Below the pieces are notes generated by a model. It did not search any database and was not told the DNA's origin. It saw only the letters and a list, made by a program, of their open reading frames with translations. From Entophlyctis helioformis (lineage: Eukaryota; Chytridiomycota; Chytridiomycetes; Chytridiales; Chytriomycetaceae): a stretch of 64,000 bases of DNA. This document shows, one piece after another, positions 10,565-20,873 of this stretch. The position numbers and the translations under genes are program-made. The stretch's first letter is position 1, and the number at the start of each line of letters is the position of its first letter. Location: positions 88,853-152,852 of the forward strand of contig JAHLKH010000051.1 in the NCBI GenBank assembly GCA_025526915.1. The letters run 5' to 3'.

Positions 10565-10784
10565 TGGGCAGCGGCGTAAGGCGCAGGACAAACACATGAG
10601 GTGACGGTGACGTTGGACGTACCGACAGGAGACGCTCGACCTGCGTGGCCGTGGTTTCCTTCTGAGCAGCAGTGAGCGGCAGGAAGACGTGCGAGGCACG
10701 GTCGTCCTTGATGGGCTTGCCCGAGAACTGGGCCGAGGCGCCGGCAGCGAGCACGGCAACAGAGAGGAGCGAGAAGGCGACCAT
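7899..10784 (-). CDS. Secreted S41-family (tail-specific-like) serine protease
   Basis: Exons are 10784-10623, 10506-10346 and 10174-7899, with GTACGT and GTAAGT donors and CAG acceptors. The product is about 865 residues. It starts with a signal peptide (MVAFSLLSVAVLAAGASA). A PDZ-like stretch lies near residues 140-180 (ISVGDELVSFNGQSF). The S41 catalytic core follows: ILFDMRGNGGG, then TDGDCFSACE with the likely nucleophile Ser, then FGEDSATGGGG. The C-terminal 200 residues look like a beta-rich domain. The family is known as secreted proteases in chytrids. One extra base between 9950 and 9962 breaks the frame in the middle of conserved sequence. Intron 1 contains a GGCA repeat. Confidence 0.85.
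10537..10565. repeat. GGCA microsatellite in intron 1 of the S41 protease gene
   Basis: About seven tandem copies of GGCA (AGGC in another register) lie within the 116-nt first intron, between donor 10622 and acceptor 10507. It should vary in length among strains. Confidence 0.85.
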
Positions 10785-11319
10785 CTTGACTGTAGGTCTA
10801 TGCGGATGCGGCCACACACAGCGGGGGGATCGCTCACCTTTAAGGCGCACGGCTGCCTGCTGTGATGCGCATTGCTGTGAGCTGTCTTGCCATGCGTCCG
10901 ACCACGTGTGACAACCTCGTGTCTGAACACAAGACACATCTGCATCACCATATTTGGTAAAATTGCAGCTCGGCGATAACGCCACTCTGTGAGGGGTAGG
11001 CCGCCCCCCTTTCCGGCAATGCTGCCGTGAGGAGCGGCTGGGCAACGGGAAGCAGTGCGGGACGATAACTCAGCAGCGAGAAGCAGTGCGAGGTGACTGT
11101 GCGGCGACTGACCCGCCGCCAGGTCGACGACAGCGACAGTCTGCGCTCTTCAGTCGTCGACGCTGATGCATGCCGCTCGCAGTCAGCCTCCACCATCAAC
11201 AGACGGCAAGCAGGTGGTCACCATGTGTCGTCCACGTGGTTTTCATTCCACGAGGTTTGGACGAGCAGCAAGCAATTGCCGGCTTTCGAGCCGAAGCGGC
11301 GCGGCTGCTTCTGCCGGCT
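10785..11319. promoter_or_regulatory. Upstream region of the S41 protease gene (535 bp)
   Basis: No gene is supported here. It lies between the S41 start (10784) and the stop of the next minus-strand gene (11320), so it should hold the S41 promoter and the terminator of the membrane protein gene. I saw no convincing TATA box. Confidence 0.4.
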
Positions 11320-12216
11320 TCAACGACAGCCAACCCCAAAACGAGCCGCGGACGTGGACTGACTGCTGCTTGGATGCGCTGGCGATGACGGAGGAGTAAC
11401 CAAGGCCGAGTTCTTGGTGGTTCCCGTTTGGCTATGCTCTTTGATCTTGGCTTCGATGAGCGAGTCTCGCAGCAGGTTGGAGAAGACGTCCGTCAGGAAG
11501 ATGCGAAAGGCAAAGAAGATGGTGTACCACGACCAGTACGGGTCATTGCCCGTTGCAAACACTGTGATCTTGAGCACCGAGAGGGCGAGGATGCAGCATA
11601 GACATACAATCGACATGTAGAAGAAGCGTGGCTTGACCAGCTCGATGTGCAAGATCGACTGCTGCAGAGTCTGGTTGAGTACGTAGAGTCTGTACAGCAG
11701 CACGCAGTCAAACACGGATGCAAACAGGTCGGTCGCGGCATACAGCGACGCGCCAAAGTCGTACTCCTTCGAACTCGTCATCACGGGACCGTTTGGCGCC
11801 GTCACGTACAATCCATATCCCAATGGACCCAGACTCAGCACCTGCAGACTGACGACGAGATACCACAGCTCGGGCTTATCTTGCCAGACCGACACCGTGC
11901 GATAGTACGTGAACCACAGAACGAGCGAGCGGGAAACATAATCCGTCGACCACGAAATAGGCCCAAAGACATACAATGCGACGGGCGACCGGTTGCCGAA
12001 CAGCTTGAGCCCAAAGAACAAGGACGACAGCCACCAGCAAACAGACGCGAAGAAGGGCATTCTGCCGATACGAGCATTCGAGTAGAGGTGGTGGGATGTC
12101 AGGGCTATGTAGACGGAGCAGATGAATGCCACCGTGCTCGAAAACTTGTTGGACTCGATGAAGCTCAAGCGGAACGCCAGAAACGAGGCTTCGGCTGGAT
12201 CAACCGTCGCGTTCAT
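11320..12216 (-). CDS. Multi-pass integral membrane protein of unknown function
   Basis: The gene is single-exon, 298 residues from the ATG at 12216 (MNATVDPAEASF). An upstream in-frame ATG at 12327 would add 37 residues. About seven hydrophobic segments are visible, beginning with STVAFICSVYIALTS and including YLVVSLQVLSLGPLGYGLYV and FFYMSIVCLCCILALSVLKI. The tail is Ser/Thr/Pro-rich and probably cytoplasmic. The layout recalls seven-helix receptors, but I see no diagnostic motif and give it no function. It begins fewer than 200 bp downstream of the ankyrin gene on the same strand. Confidence 0.6.
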   Translation of the reverse strand: MNATVDPAEASFLAFRLSFIESNKFSSTVAFICSVYIALTSHHLYSNARIGRMPFFASVCWWLSSLFFGLKLFGNRSPVALYVFGPISWSTDYVSRSLVLWFTYYRTVSVWQDKPELWYLVVSLQVLSLGPLGYGLYVTAPNGPVMTSSKEYDFGASLYAATDLFASVFDCVLLYRLYVLNQTLQQSILHIELVKPRFFYMSIVCLCCILALSVLKITVFATGNDPYWSWYTIFFAFRIFLTDVFSNLLRDSLIEAKIKEHSQTGTTKNSALVTPPSSPAHPSSSQSTSAARFGVGCR

Positions 12217-12399
12217 GTCGCGGGGGGCGTTGTGGATAGTGGAAGCGCTCGTTGCGGTGAATGTCGGGCAAAGCGCGTCGGACCAGGTTATGGCCATCAG
12301 CTTGGCGCATTGCATGACCCAATGCATCAAACACGTGCATGACTGCAACAGACGTCAAGGCGGCGAGAAAGCGCATGTATTGGAATGCATTGGATGGCG

Positions 12400-12883
12400 C
12401 TACCCGCGCGGATTAGCGTTCAGCCAGTCGATGATGTAGCCATGCCCATTACGGATAGCGCGCTCGGCGCCGTAGTCATTGAACCCCTCGGTGCGGTTGG
12501 CGTGCAGCCACTGCACCACCTCAAAGTGGCCATTCTCGGCCGCAAGGTCCATGGCGCGGGCCGTGCATTCATAGCCGCGTTGATGCAGCCACACCAGCAT
12601 ATCCAGACGCCCACGCTCAGCAGCGCCGTTCATCATCAGATGAGAGTAGTACGGGCATCGCGCAGCATGCATCGTCGGCACAATCTCGAAATGGCCGCGC
12701 TGTGCTGCCAAGTCCATCGCCCTTGTGCCTCGCATCGTGGAGTAGCTGCGTAGACGGATCCGGCGTTTGGCGGCGAGGTGCTTGAGCAGAGCCGCATGGC
12801 CGCCGAGGATGGCATGCCAGCCAAGAGCGATCGGGTACTCCATGTCGAGCAGATCGAACCAGCAGTGGCGCATGGGGACCTGG
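12400..12883 (-). pseudogene. C-terminal part of a split F-box/ankyrin gene
   Basis: This is the 3' piece of the gene whose 5' piece is 15758-16282. It has several degenerate ankyrin units of the form TRAMDLAAQRGHFEIV and ARAMDLAAENGHFEVVQWLH. The apparent start MRHCW at 12873 is internal, since the frame stays open upstream to the insertion point. Joining the two pieces across one CTGG target site restores a single frame of 334 residues. Ankyrin proteins with an F-box-like N-terminus form large families in some chytrids; the usual inferred role is substrate recognition by a ubiquitin ligase, which is not shown here. Confidence 0.8.
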
Positions 12884-13028
12884 AATCAACGATCTTAGCT
12901 CAGGTAAGGAGGGATCAGACCACAAGAAGATAGCTTAATTCTATGGAAAGAACGCAAGAGCCACAACGCGAAGCCACAGATCCCAGTCACGTGATCTTGG
13001 CTGCGGAATACAACGAGAAGCGTTGATA
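12884..13028 (-). repeat. 3' LTR of the non-autonomous element
   Basis: This 145-bp repeat is identical by eye to 15613-15757. Its ends form the short inverted repeat ATCAACG/CGTTGAT instead of TG...CA. The interior side carries the purine-rich tract (13030-13041 read on the minus strand). Confidence 0.93.
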
Positions 13029-13448
13029 CCTCCTTTTCCTGGGTGCCGTGGAACCAACCGAGACATATTTCGGCAACGGACTGCCGATGAGGTGACCACA
13101 ACAAGACGCGGTAGAGGCTTTGGAGGAGACGGCTGGCTAGAAGCGACGGGTATAACGGCCCGGACGGACGCGGCAGACGTGCAGACCAAGAGACGGAATG
13201 GATAGAATGGCCAGAATGGACACAACCAGGAGATTGGTACGGGTAGAGTGGACGCGATGGAAGAGCCAGGAGATCGAAAGAAGAGATTGTGGTGGACCAG
13301 GAGGATGCAGCGTGGCGTGGCGTTACGCGGTGGAATGAGACGGTGTGACATGGCGCAGAGCGACGTGGCGCGACAAGACGGACGCGTCGGAAGAGGCCAG
13401 AGACGGAGAGCCGAGACGAGAGGAAGACTGGAAGTGCACAGCGTGTGG

Positions 13449-13680
13449 AACGACGCCAAGTACAATGGATAGCAGCACGGCCGGCGTCGCCTTGTCTGGC
13501 GTGAGGATTGCGACCTTGTACTCGCTCTGGGGGTCTGCCGCGACGCGCACCAACGCGTTGCCACGGCCTGTCCTTGGTAGTGGGCTCGCAGCATCCATGG
13601 AGATCTGCTGGAACGGTACTTGGGCGTGCACCACGGGACATGAGCGGCGTGGACACTTGATGACGGAGCTCAGCGTCCTT
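13449..13680 (-). pseudogene. Integrase relic inside the non-autonomous element
   Basis: About 75 residues retain the look of a Ty3/gypsy integrase start: a CPRRSC remnant of the zinc finger, then QQISMDAASPLPRTGRGNAL with the first catalytic Asp of the DDE triad, then SEYKVAILTPDKAT. The rest of the core and the other catalytic residues are missing. This shows that the element derives from a Ty3/gypsy ancestor and supports minus-strand polarity. The sequence is too diverged to be from the intact element at 1646-7316. Confidence 0.65.
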
Positions 13681-13919
13681 GTGTGCCAGGCTCCAGAAGT
13701 GGACTCTACTCTTGCCACTCCGACGGCCGAGGCGTTGAGGAGCGACCAACTGCCGTGCGGCAACACGCAGACTCGGTGGAGGATGATGGTATGCGATCTG
13801 TTGCCCATTGCAGGTCGTGAGTTGGAGTATGTGACATGACGGATGGACTATGGGACACGGCCTGGTGCACAGCCAGGGAGGATGGGCTGGCAGGAGGAAC
13901 ATGATGTGATGGAAGGACT

Positions 13920-14775
13920 GTCACATGACGGGCGCCACCCGCGACAGCAGGCCGTGAGTAGATCAATCCCGTGGTCCTGCCTTGGCAATGCCACGCATAG
14001 CCGACCAGCGGTATGGTGCGTGTGGGACGACCCCACATCGCCACCCTAATACCGGGCGGGAGTGACCGGCGCACAAGTCAATCCCATGGTCCTGCATTGG
14101 CACGCGCCAACACAGCCGACCAGCGGTATGGTGCGTGTGAGGATTCCACATCTGACACCCTAATACCGACGCGGGGGTGACCGGCGCACGAATCAATCCC
14201 GTGGTCCTGCCTTGGCACTGCCACGCATAGCCGACCGGTGGCAGGGTGTGTGGGAGGATTCCACATCGACACCCTACAGCGACGCGGGATGACCGCAACA
14301 CGCCGCCTGCTGCCCAGGGGTCGCAGATTGTGCACAGTGGAGGAGACGGTGTGGTATGGAGAGTGCCATGACGCGCGCCACCCGCGACAGCAGGCCGTGA
14401 GTAGATCAATCGCGTGGTCCTGCCTTGGTAATGCCACGCATAGCCGACCAGCGGTATGGTGCGTGTGGGACGACCCCACATCGCCACCCTAATACCGGGC
14501 GGGAGTGACCGGCGCACAAGTCAATCCCGTGGTCCTGCATTGGCACGCGCCAACACAGCCGACCAGCGGCAAGGTGCGTGTGAGGATTCCACATCTTACA
14601 CCCTATACCGACGCGGGGTTGACCGGCGCACGAATCAATCCCGTGGTCCTGCCTTGGCACTGCCACGCATAGCCGACCAGCGATATGGTGCGTGTGAGGA
14701 TTCCACATCTTACACCCTATACCGACGCGCGGGATGACCGCAACACGCCGCCTGCTGCCCAGGGGTGGCAGATCG
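13920..14775. repeat. Satellite-like tandem array with two-level organisation
   Basis: Six units of about 110-120 bp are recognisable by the core AGCCGACCAGCGGTATGG or a close variant (near 14000, 14116, 14228, 14440, 14560 and 14670). A higher-order period of about 447 bp repeats the block starting at 13923 as the block starting near 14370. It lies wholly inside the non-autonomous LTR element. No coding potential is apparent. Confidence 0.85.
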
Positions 14776-15612
14776 CGAGGGGCGACGGAGGTATGGGACG
14801 TGGAAGCAACAACAGTAGACGGAAGGCGGTACCAGAGACAGAGACTGTAACAGAGCACAGGCAGATGCACGGCGAACCCACTACTTAACGGGGAATTGCG
14901 GACAAGAGACCGTCGTCTGTGCGAGTGTTGCTGAGGCTGGCCAAGATCCGATGAGCCTGCTGACGCGGCTGACGGCATGCCGATCTGGGCGAACGAGGCA
15001 TGGTATGGTGGCATGATGTGCGGGAGCGTGGGGTGACGGCTTGGTGACACTGGTGGTCGGCAATCCATGCGACCGAGGAGGGATCACAGAGACCGCGCTG
15101 CTGCGTGGCGGCCGGGAGTGAGGGACGGAATCATGCGCATTGGCGAACGCATTCGTGGATAGGATGTGACATCCATGCGAGCTGTGCGAGGCAGACCGTG
15201 ACGGCCAGTGCCTTTGTTGACACCGTGACGGGCAGGCCGACCTGCGTGGCAGGGCCTGGGAGGAGGCTATATGGGAGCGGAGCAGGAATATGGCCGTGAG
15301 GCGTGTCTGGGTGGCACGGTGGCACAGCGGCATGCCAGAGGCAGCGGGGCAGACCGACGAGAACCATATCACACTTATCTTTTGGCAGCAGCAGCCACAT
15401 GGCACGGCTGAGCAGGGAGGACGACGGCGGCACCGATGGGAACACATGTCTGGCCGCTCTGACAGGGACAACTTGCTATGCGATGGCGGGAGGGCGAGGG
15501 AGCATACCGTCCACCGCAAGAGAGGCCAACGGACACAAGCAATCGCTACTCGGGCGGCCTGGAGATGGCCTTGGCTGCGGGTCGTATCAATAGGATTCCG
15601 AGAAGTCGGACC

Positions 15613-15757
15613 AATCAACGATCTTAGCTCAGGTAAGGAGGGATCAGACCACAAGAAGATAGCTTAATTCTATGGAAAGAACGCAAGAGCCACAACGCGA
15701 AGCCACAGATCCCAGTCACGTGATCTTGGCTGCGGAATACAACGAGAAGCGTTGATA
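15613..15757 (-). repeat. 5' LTR of the non-autonomous element
   Basis: This 145-bp copy is identical to 12884-13028. On the interior side (15612 downward, minus strand) the sequence GGTCCGACTTCTCGGAATCC with a preceding T could act as a primer-binding site. I could not match it to a specific tRNA. Confidence 0.93.
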
Positions 15758-16282
15758 CTGGCACAGCTGATTGTCCAAGCTGACACTGACCCTGTTGGTG
15801 CTGTACTCGTTGATGGCCTTGTTGATGGCCCTGTCCCTGAAGCGGTTGTTGATGCGTGGAAAGCGGTCGCAGAGGCGGTGGTACATGGAGCGCGAGCGGA
15901 CCAGGGTCATGTCGTCTTGAAGCAGCTCAACATAGGGCAGCTGATGCAGGTCGCCGCTCCAGTCCATGGCGAGCGCATCCAGCCAGACGGCTCGTATTGC
16001 GGCCGCATCCAGCCGCTCTCGTTCGCTGGGTCTGCTGCACACGAAGCGAGTGAGCGGGCTGACAGACGCGAGGATCATGAGGTGCAGCTCGACGGGCAGG
16101 CGGTCCCACTGCGAGCGGCCGTGGCGAAGCGGCAGGCCGTTGTTGTCGTTGCTGTCGCTCTGGCCATGCCTTGCTGGAATCGTGCAGCCAGAGTCGTGGC
16201 TATGAGTAGGCGGGTGGGCAACCGAAGATGAGGGCAGCTTGGCTGCTGCTGCTGCCAGCAGACCAAACTGTGCACTGCCCAT
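15758..16282 (-). pseudogene. N-terminal part of a split F-box/ankyrin gene
   Basis: The likely start is 16282 (MGSAQFGLLAAAAAK); a longer form from 16330 would run into tandem repeats. After a Ser/His-rich leader comes an F-box-like block (WDRLPVELHLMILASVS). Coding continues to Gln at 15760-15758, where the LTR element interrupts it; the frame stops within the LTR at 15716. Without the insertion the frame continues directly into the ankyrin units at 12879 and below. As it stands the product would be an F-box-like protein lacking its repeats, unless the element is spliced out. Confidence 0.78.
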
Positions 16283-16291
16283 GATGTTGGC

Positions 16292-16350
16292 GGAGAAGTG
16301 GCACGGAAATGTGGCAAGGAAATGTGGCACGGAAATGTGGCAAGGAAATG
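16292..16350. repeat. 13-bp tandem repeat upstream of the F-box/ankyrin gene
   Basis: Four to five tandem copies of a unit like GTGGCAAGGAAAT (alternating with GTGGCACGGAAAT) lie directly upstream of the ankyrin gene start and just downstream of the LRR gene stop at 16362. They may be part of the promoter; that is inference only. Confidence 0.75.
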
Positions 16351-16361
16351 TCTATTGTAGA

Positions 16362-17874
16362 TCAGAAAGCACAAGCGGCCACAAGGAGCGACGCAGCAGA
16401 GAAGGCAAGGGACAGGCCAGCAGTGGATGCGCTGCTGAGGATGGGCGACTCGTCGTCGTTGCCGCCAGCGCCGTAGCTGCCATCGGCCTTGGCCTTGGGA
16501 GTCTCCTCGCCGCCATAGACGGGCGTGTAGGCAGGCGCTTGGGGTTGAACGGGCGACGGCTTGGCAACATCACCGCCATATCCAGCATCGCCGGTAGTGG
16601 TGGCAGCAGGAGCGACAGAGGTAGTTGCGACGACAACAGGTGCGACGGTTGTTGTAACTGGGACGACAGAGGTGGTAGGTGCAATAACAGGCACAGTGGT
16701 CGTAGTAGGTGCGACGACAACTGAAGTGGCAGATGCGATGACGACAGACACGGTGGTCGTGGTAACAGGCACCGCCGACGTGGTGGACGCGACGCTTGGG
16801 ACAGTGGTCGTCTGGACAGCGGTCGTCTGAACAGCGGTCGTCGTAGCAGCGGTCGTCGTGCTTGAGGGATCCACACCTGATCCATGGCCACGCAAAGGAC
16901 ATCAGACGATGCTGCTTGCAACGCCAGCCAGAATGAGATCGTGCGACTTACAGGCAGGAAGCGAGCAGTCTGTGCCAGTGTGGCCCTTAGCAAGGCACAC
17001 CTGCGTGTTGCCGCCACGGCAGAGCGTGATGGCGTTGAAGCCGTTGGGGAACGCACCAGACATGCCGGGGTTATTGTCAAAGAATAGGTACAAGAGGCCA
17101 GGCAGCTTGGAGAGCGACGCGGGCACAGCGCCGATCAGCTTGTTGTTGTTGAACTTGATCGAGGAGAGCGTCGACCATGCGCCAAACACGTCCGGCACCT
17201 CGCCAGTGAACTGGTTGAACTGGAGCTCACTGACCGTGCATGCATGGCAGATGAGATTGAACAGATCCCCCGTCAGCATCCGAGAGACGCCACGAACACA
17301 GCTACGCTGCAAGTGGCGGCCTTACAAGCCAAAGAGGTTCTTGAGCTGACCAATCTCTTGCGGGATCTCGCCAGAGAACTGGTTGTTGTCGAGATACAGG
17401 TTGGTAAGCGACGTCAGGCTTCCAAGAGCAGCGCCAGGCAGGGTGCCGTTGAGCTTGTTCTTGTACAGGCTGAGCTGCGTGAGCTTGGTGAGCTTGGAGA
17501 TGCTGGCGGGGATCGGGCCGCTGAGAGCGTTGTTGTAGAGCTGCAGCTTGGTGAGCGCCGTGAGCTCAAAGAGACGCTCGTGAATCGTGCCGTTGAGAGC
17601 GGCACCCTTGTTGAAGATGTTGCTGGACGGTTGGGTCGCGGCCAAGGGGGAGCGGATACGAAAGGGGGAGCGAAGATGAGCCATAGCGGCAAGGAGAGCG
17701 TGGCAAGGCACGGCAAGACATGGCAAGGTGCAAGGCGGCAACGAACACTTGGGTGATGCGGCCAGCAGAGCAGGAGATGCCACTGACAAGGCAGCAGTTG
17801 CCGCCAGCAGGGAAGAACGTCGGGAAGGCGGTTTCCAGCACAGCGCACTCGGGCGAGATGGTTGAGTTGCTCAT
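16362..17874 (-). CDS. GPI-anchored leucine-rich-repeat surface protein
   Basis: Four exons fit in phase: 17874-17747, 17622-17326, 17229-16952 and 16876-16362, giving 405 residues. A Cys-containing cap (CAVLETAFPTFFPAGGNCC) precedes plant-type LRRs (LTKLQLYNNALSGPIPASI, LTNLYLDNNQFSGEIPQEI) and a Cys-rich closing block ending at about residue 234. A roughly 90-residue Thr/Val/Ser mucin-like stalk follows, then a hydrophobic C-terminus (LSLAFSAASLLVAACAF) typical of a GPI signal. The first exon has no obvious signal peptide, so an upstream exon may be missing. The role is probably cell-surface or wall; no partner can be named. Confidence 0.78.
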
Positions 17875-18136
17875 TGCTTGTGGTGGAGATGCTTGATGGA
17901 GCTGAGGACGGCAGGGAATGCTGAGCAGCTTTTATTGTTGGCCACCAAACACCTCATTTGGCCAAAAATGGTAATATGAATCGTGCTCAGCCACGTGTAG
18001 AACCATGTGTCGGCCACGTTGGCACGCTGTTGGCCACGCGGCGGTGGCTCACTTGGTCGTCGTTGTTGGCGTGCCTGACAACTCACTCCTGTCTGCCTGC
18101 CAGCGATGAAGTGCAGCACTGGAGCAGCGAGGTCAG

Positions 18137-18849
18137 ATGCGGTCAGATGGCAAGGTTAAGATATGCGATTTGAAGACGGATTGTGCGGGCATGCAGGAGG
18201 GATTGGGCAGCATCCCTGAGAGCGGCAATGCCCCAAAGACTCTGCGCGAGACGATTGAAGACTACACGCATTCGAGCAACATTCTCAAAGAGTGCGTCGT
18301 TGTCTGCCTGCCTGCCTGTTCATCCATCCGCCAGTCTGCCCAATGCCGCAGGACTGACAGGACCCACTCCGACAGGATCCACATGATCAAGCAGCCGCTG
18401 TGGGACTTTCAGGGAGTGACCAAGGCGGTCGAGTATTGTGTGCGTGCCACCGGCTTCCCGAACAAGATCACCATCGCGTTTCCAACGACCAACAACAAGG
18501 TGTCGGCATTCTCCAGCCACCCGCTCAGCCGCATGGCCCAGTCGTGCTGGACGTGGTGCCTGCTGGCCGTCACTTGCCTGTGGATCATCTTCCTGCCTCT
18601 GTTCTACATCGTCCGTGAGTGTCGCACTGTGCCTTGGATTCGCGTCGTGTGTGTCGGGATGCTCGTGCCTCCTGCCACTGCCCATCATCAACTCACCACT
18701 CGCTGGAACTGGCAGGCAAAAAGGTCAAGACAACGATCGTCAGCGAGTATCCTGTGCTCATCTCTGGCCCGGACTTTTACACCCGCAACTACTACATGAT
18801 CCAGGGCCACGTTCTCAGCAGATCGTTCACCACTGTCGATGCCCTCTGA
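18137..18849 (+). CDS. Small single-pass membrane protein, function unknown
   Basis: Three exons join in phase: 18137-18291, 18376-18614 and 18716-18849 (175 residues), with donors GTGCGT and GTGAGT. One strong membrane helix (LLAVTCLWIIFLPLFYIV) is followed by RKK, and the tail reads VSEYPVLISGPDFYTRNYY. I do not recognise the family. An upstream exon cannot be excluded. It is divergent from the LRR gene across 262 bp and convergent with FET3, 123 bp away. Confidence 0.55.
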
Positions 18850-18972
18850 CATCTTCACTATGGTCCAAATACAGCCATCGGCTATCTAACAACCGCCTAT
18901 TAGGTATTGGCACTTTCATTGTGATACAAATAGTCGAGAGAGGGAGAGGGGAAGAGGGAGAGACAGACGACT

Positions 18973-20873
18973 CTAGTTGGTCTTCTTCTTGGGAGCACCG
19001 GCAACCTCGCCGCTGGCGTACCACACAACAGTGGAGAGACCAACGATGGCAGAGATGATGCAGGCAATGAGCGCAATGGTGCCCTTGGTGCCGAAGCCCT
19101 CGGGGTACAGCTTGATGACCGACTGGCCAGGGAAAGTCGTGGCGTCGTTGAAGCCGGCTGCGTTGCCCGAGATCTTCTGGCCGAGCGCAAGGCACTGGTC
19201 GGTCGTCTGCTTGGGGATCTTGATCTTCTTCTGCATCTCGAGAGGCGCCTCGATGATGATGGCTGCAAGACCGGCCTCCAGATGCCACTCGATGTGGCAG
19301 TGGAGCATCCACGCGCCGGGGTTGTCGGCCATGAAGCGCAGAACAGCATGGCCGCCGCCGGGGATGGCAACCGTGTCACGGCGCGACGGGTTGGCAATGG
19401 CGTTGAGCGCGTTCATGTACGTGGTGTTGGTCGGGTCAAAGGGAGCGTCAGCAACGAGCGACACCAGCTGGAACTTGTGGCCGTGGAGGTGGAACGGGTG
19501 GCGGCCAGCGTCCTCGTTGTTGATGACAATCTGGATGCCCTCCATGTGGCCCGTGACGATCGTCGGGTGGTTGGGGCCGTACACGGCGGGGTTGGTGGCC
19601 AGCTCGCCCATGGTCATGGCCGTGTACATGGCAGGCACAAGGCCGGCCTTGTAGATCGTGCGGTTGAACGTGCCGTGGTTGACACCGTCCTCAAAGACCT
19701 CGAACGTGACGCCGTAGGTGTGCGACGCCGCAACTGGGTATGCCGGGATCGGAACAACAGGCTCAAACACCGTCTCGTCAAAGAGCATCACGTCGGGCAC
19801 CTCGGCCTTGGACTCGAAGAGCGGTGCCGACGGTGCATACTGCAGCGTGCCGTTGATGAGCGGGTTGAGAGCAGGCGGCAGCGTGTCGAACATGGCCGTG
19901 TCCATGTCGGCGTGGATGCGGTAGTTGAAGTTGGTCGTGTTCTTGGTCGTGATGAGGAAGGCGTAGCGCTGCGCAGAGGCGATCGGGAAGATGGGGGCCA
20001 CGACGGGCTTGATGTCCTCGCCGTCGACCTCGACAAGCGTCATCTCGTGGTCATCGATGTAAAAGTTGAACGTCGCAATGGCCGACATGCAGATGACGCG
20101 CACCAGGTACGTCTTGCCGGGCAGCACAGACAGAACTGCGTTCGCCTGGTGGTTGATGAGGCCAGACTCGGGCACGGGCTCCTTGCCGGTCGGGTTGAAG
20201 ATGGACAGGAAGAAGTCGTTGAGCGGCTTGTGCTCCTGGTGGTACCAGTCTGTGCAGGCAAGGCATGGCCAGGTCGGATCGGTCAGAGTCAGTCACTGGC
20301 GTTGGCGCAAGTCGCATGGCGTGCGAGGACAGCACAGTAGAGGCACAACAGAGGCACAACAGAGGCACAATAGCGCTACTCACCAGAGACAGAGACCACA
20401 AGCTCGCCGTCAAACGGAATGCCCGACGCCGTGCGGTTGCGCTGCGCTGCAGGCGGGTGCAGGATCAGCGGTGCACGCAGACCGTCGACGTACTGGCCGT
20501 AGCGGTGGCCGTGGATCCAATAGGTGCCGGTCTGCTGGATGGGGATTTCGTACGTGAACGACGTGCCAGGCACGATGCCGCACTCGGTGACACCGGCCGC
20601 ACCGTCGTAGTAGGTGGTGCCGTTCTGGTACAGGCCGTGCGCATGCAGATCCGTGACGATGTCGAGGCTGTTGCGCACGTTGATGACCAGCGTGTCGCCG
20701 AGCGTGGCCTCGAGGGCCGGCGGCGGCCACACGCCGTTGACGCCAATGGCACGGCGCGGATACAGGCCGTCTGGGTTGACGTTGGCGACGTATGTGATGT
20801 TCCAGTTGACGGTGACGACGGCGGCCGACGCAGAGGCGGCCAGAGCGGCCAGCGGGACCAGCAGAGCGAGCAT
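18973..20873 (-). CDS. FET3: Multicopper ferroxidase (Fet3-type)
   Basis: Exons 20873-20384 and 20249-18973 give 588 residues. Fet3 oxidises ferrous iron at the cell surface with copper so that the partner permease can import it. A signal peptide (MLALLVPLAALAASASA) starts the chain. The four copper-binding blocks are present: HAHG, WIHGHRYGQ, HPFHLHGHKF and HCHIEWHLEAGL, the last holding the type 1 copper ligands. A C-terminal helix (TIALIACIISAIVGLSTVVWYA) and a short Lys-rich tail anchor it. The gene is divergent from FTR1 and shares its 562-bp promoter, as in many fungi, which implies joint iron control. A secreted laccase is unlikely because of the anchor and the neighbour. Confidence 0.93.

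Larger units (their letters stand above)
12884..15757 (-). mobile_element. Non-autonomous LTR retrotransposon (LARD/TRIM-like), 2,874 bp
   Basis: Identical 145-bp terminal direct repeats (12884-13028, 15613-15757) flank a 2,584-bp interior with no complete gag or pol. The LTRs end in ATCAACG...CGTTGAT. A 4-bp CTGG duplication flanks the element (12880-12883, 15758-15761). In minus orientation a polypurine tract AGGAAAAGGAGG abuts the 3' LTR, and TGGTCCGACTTCTCGG follows the 5' LTR, as a primer-binding site would. The interior holds a relic of Ty3/gypsy integrase and a satellite-like array. It must have been mobilised in trans. The identical LTRs mean a recent insertion. Confidence 0.9.

Noticed and set aside
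12895..13902. 335-codon minus frame inside the non-autonomous element
   Set aside because: The integrase-like signal is in a different frame; this frame crosses the LTR and shows no domain.
13920..14775. Repeat array considered as a CRISPR
   Set aside because: The units are about 115 bp, diverged and contiguous with no short spacers, and the DNA is eukaryotic.
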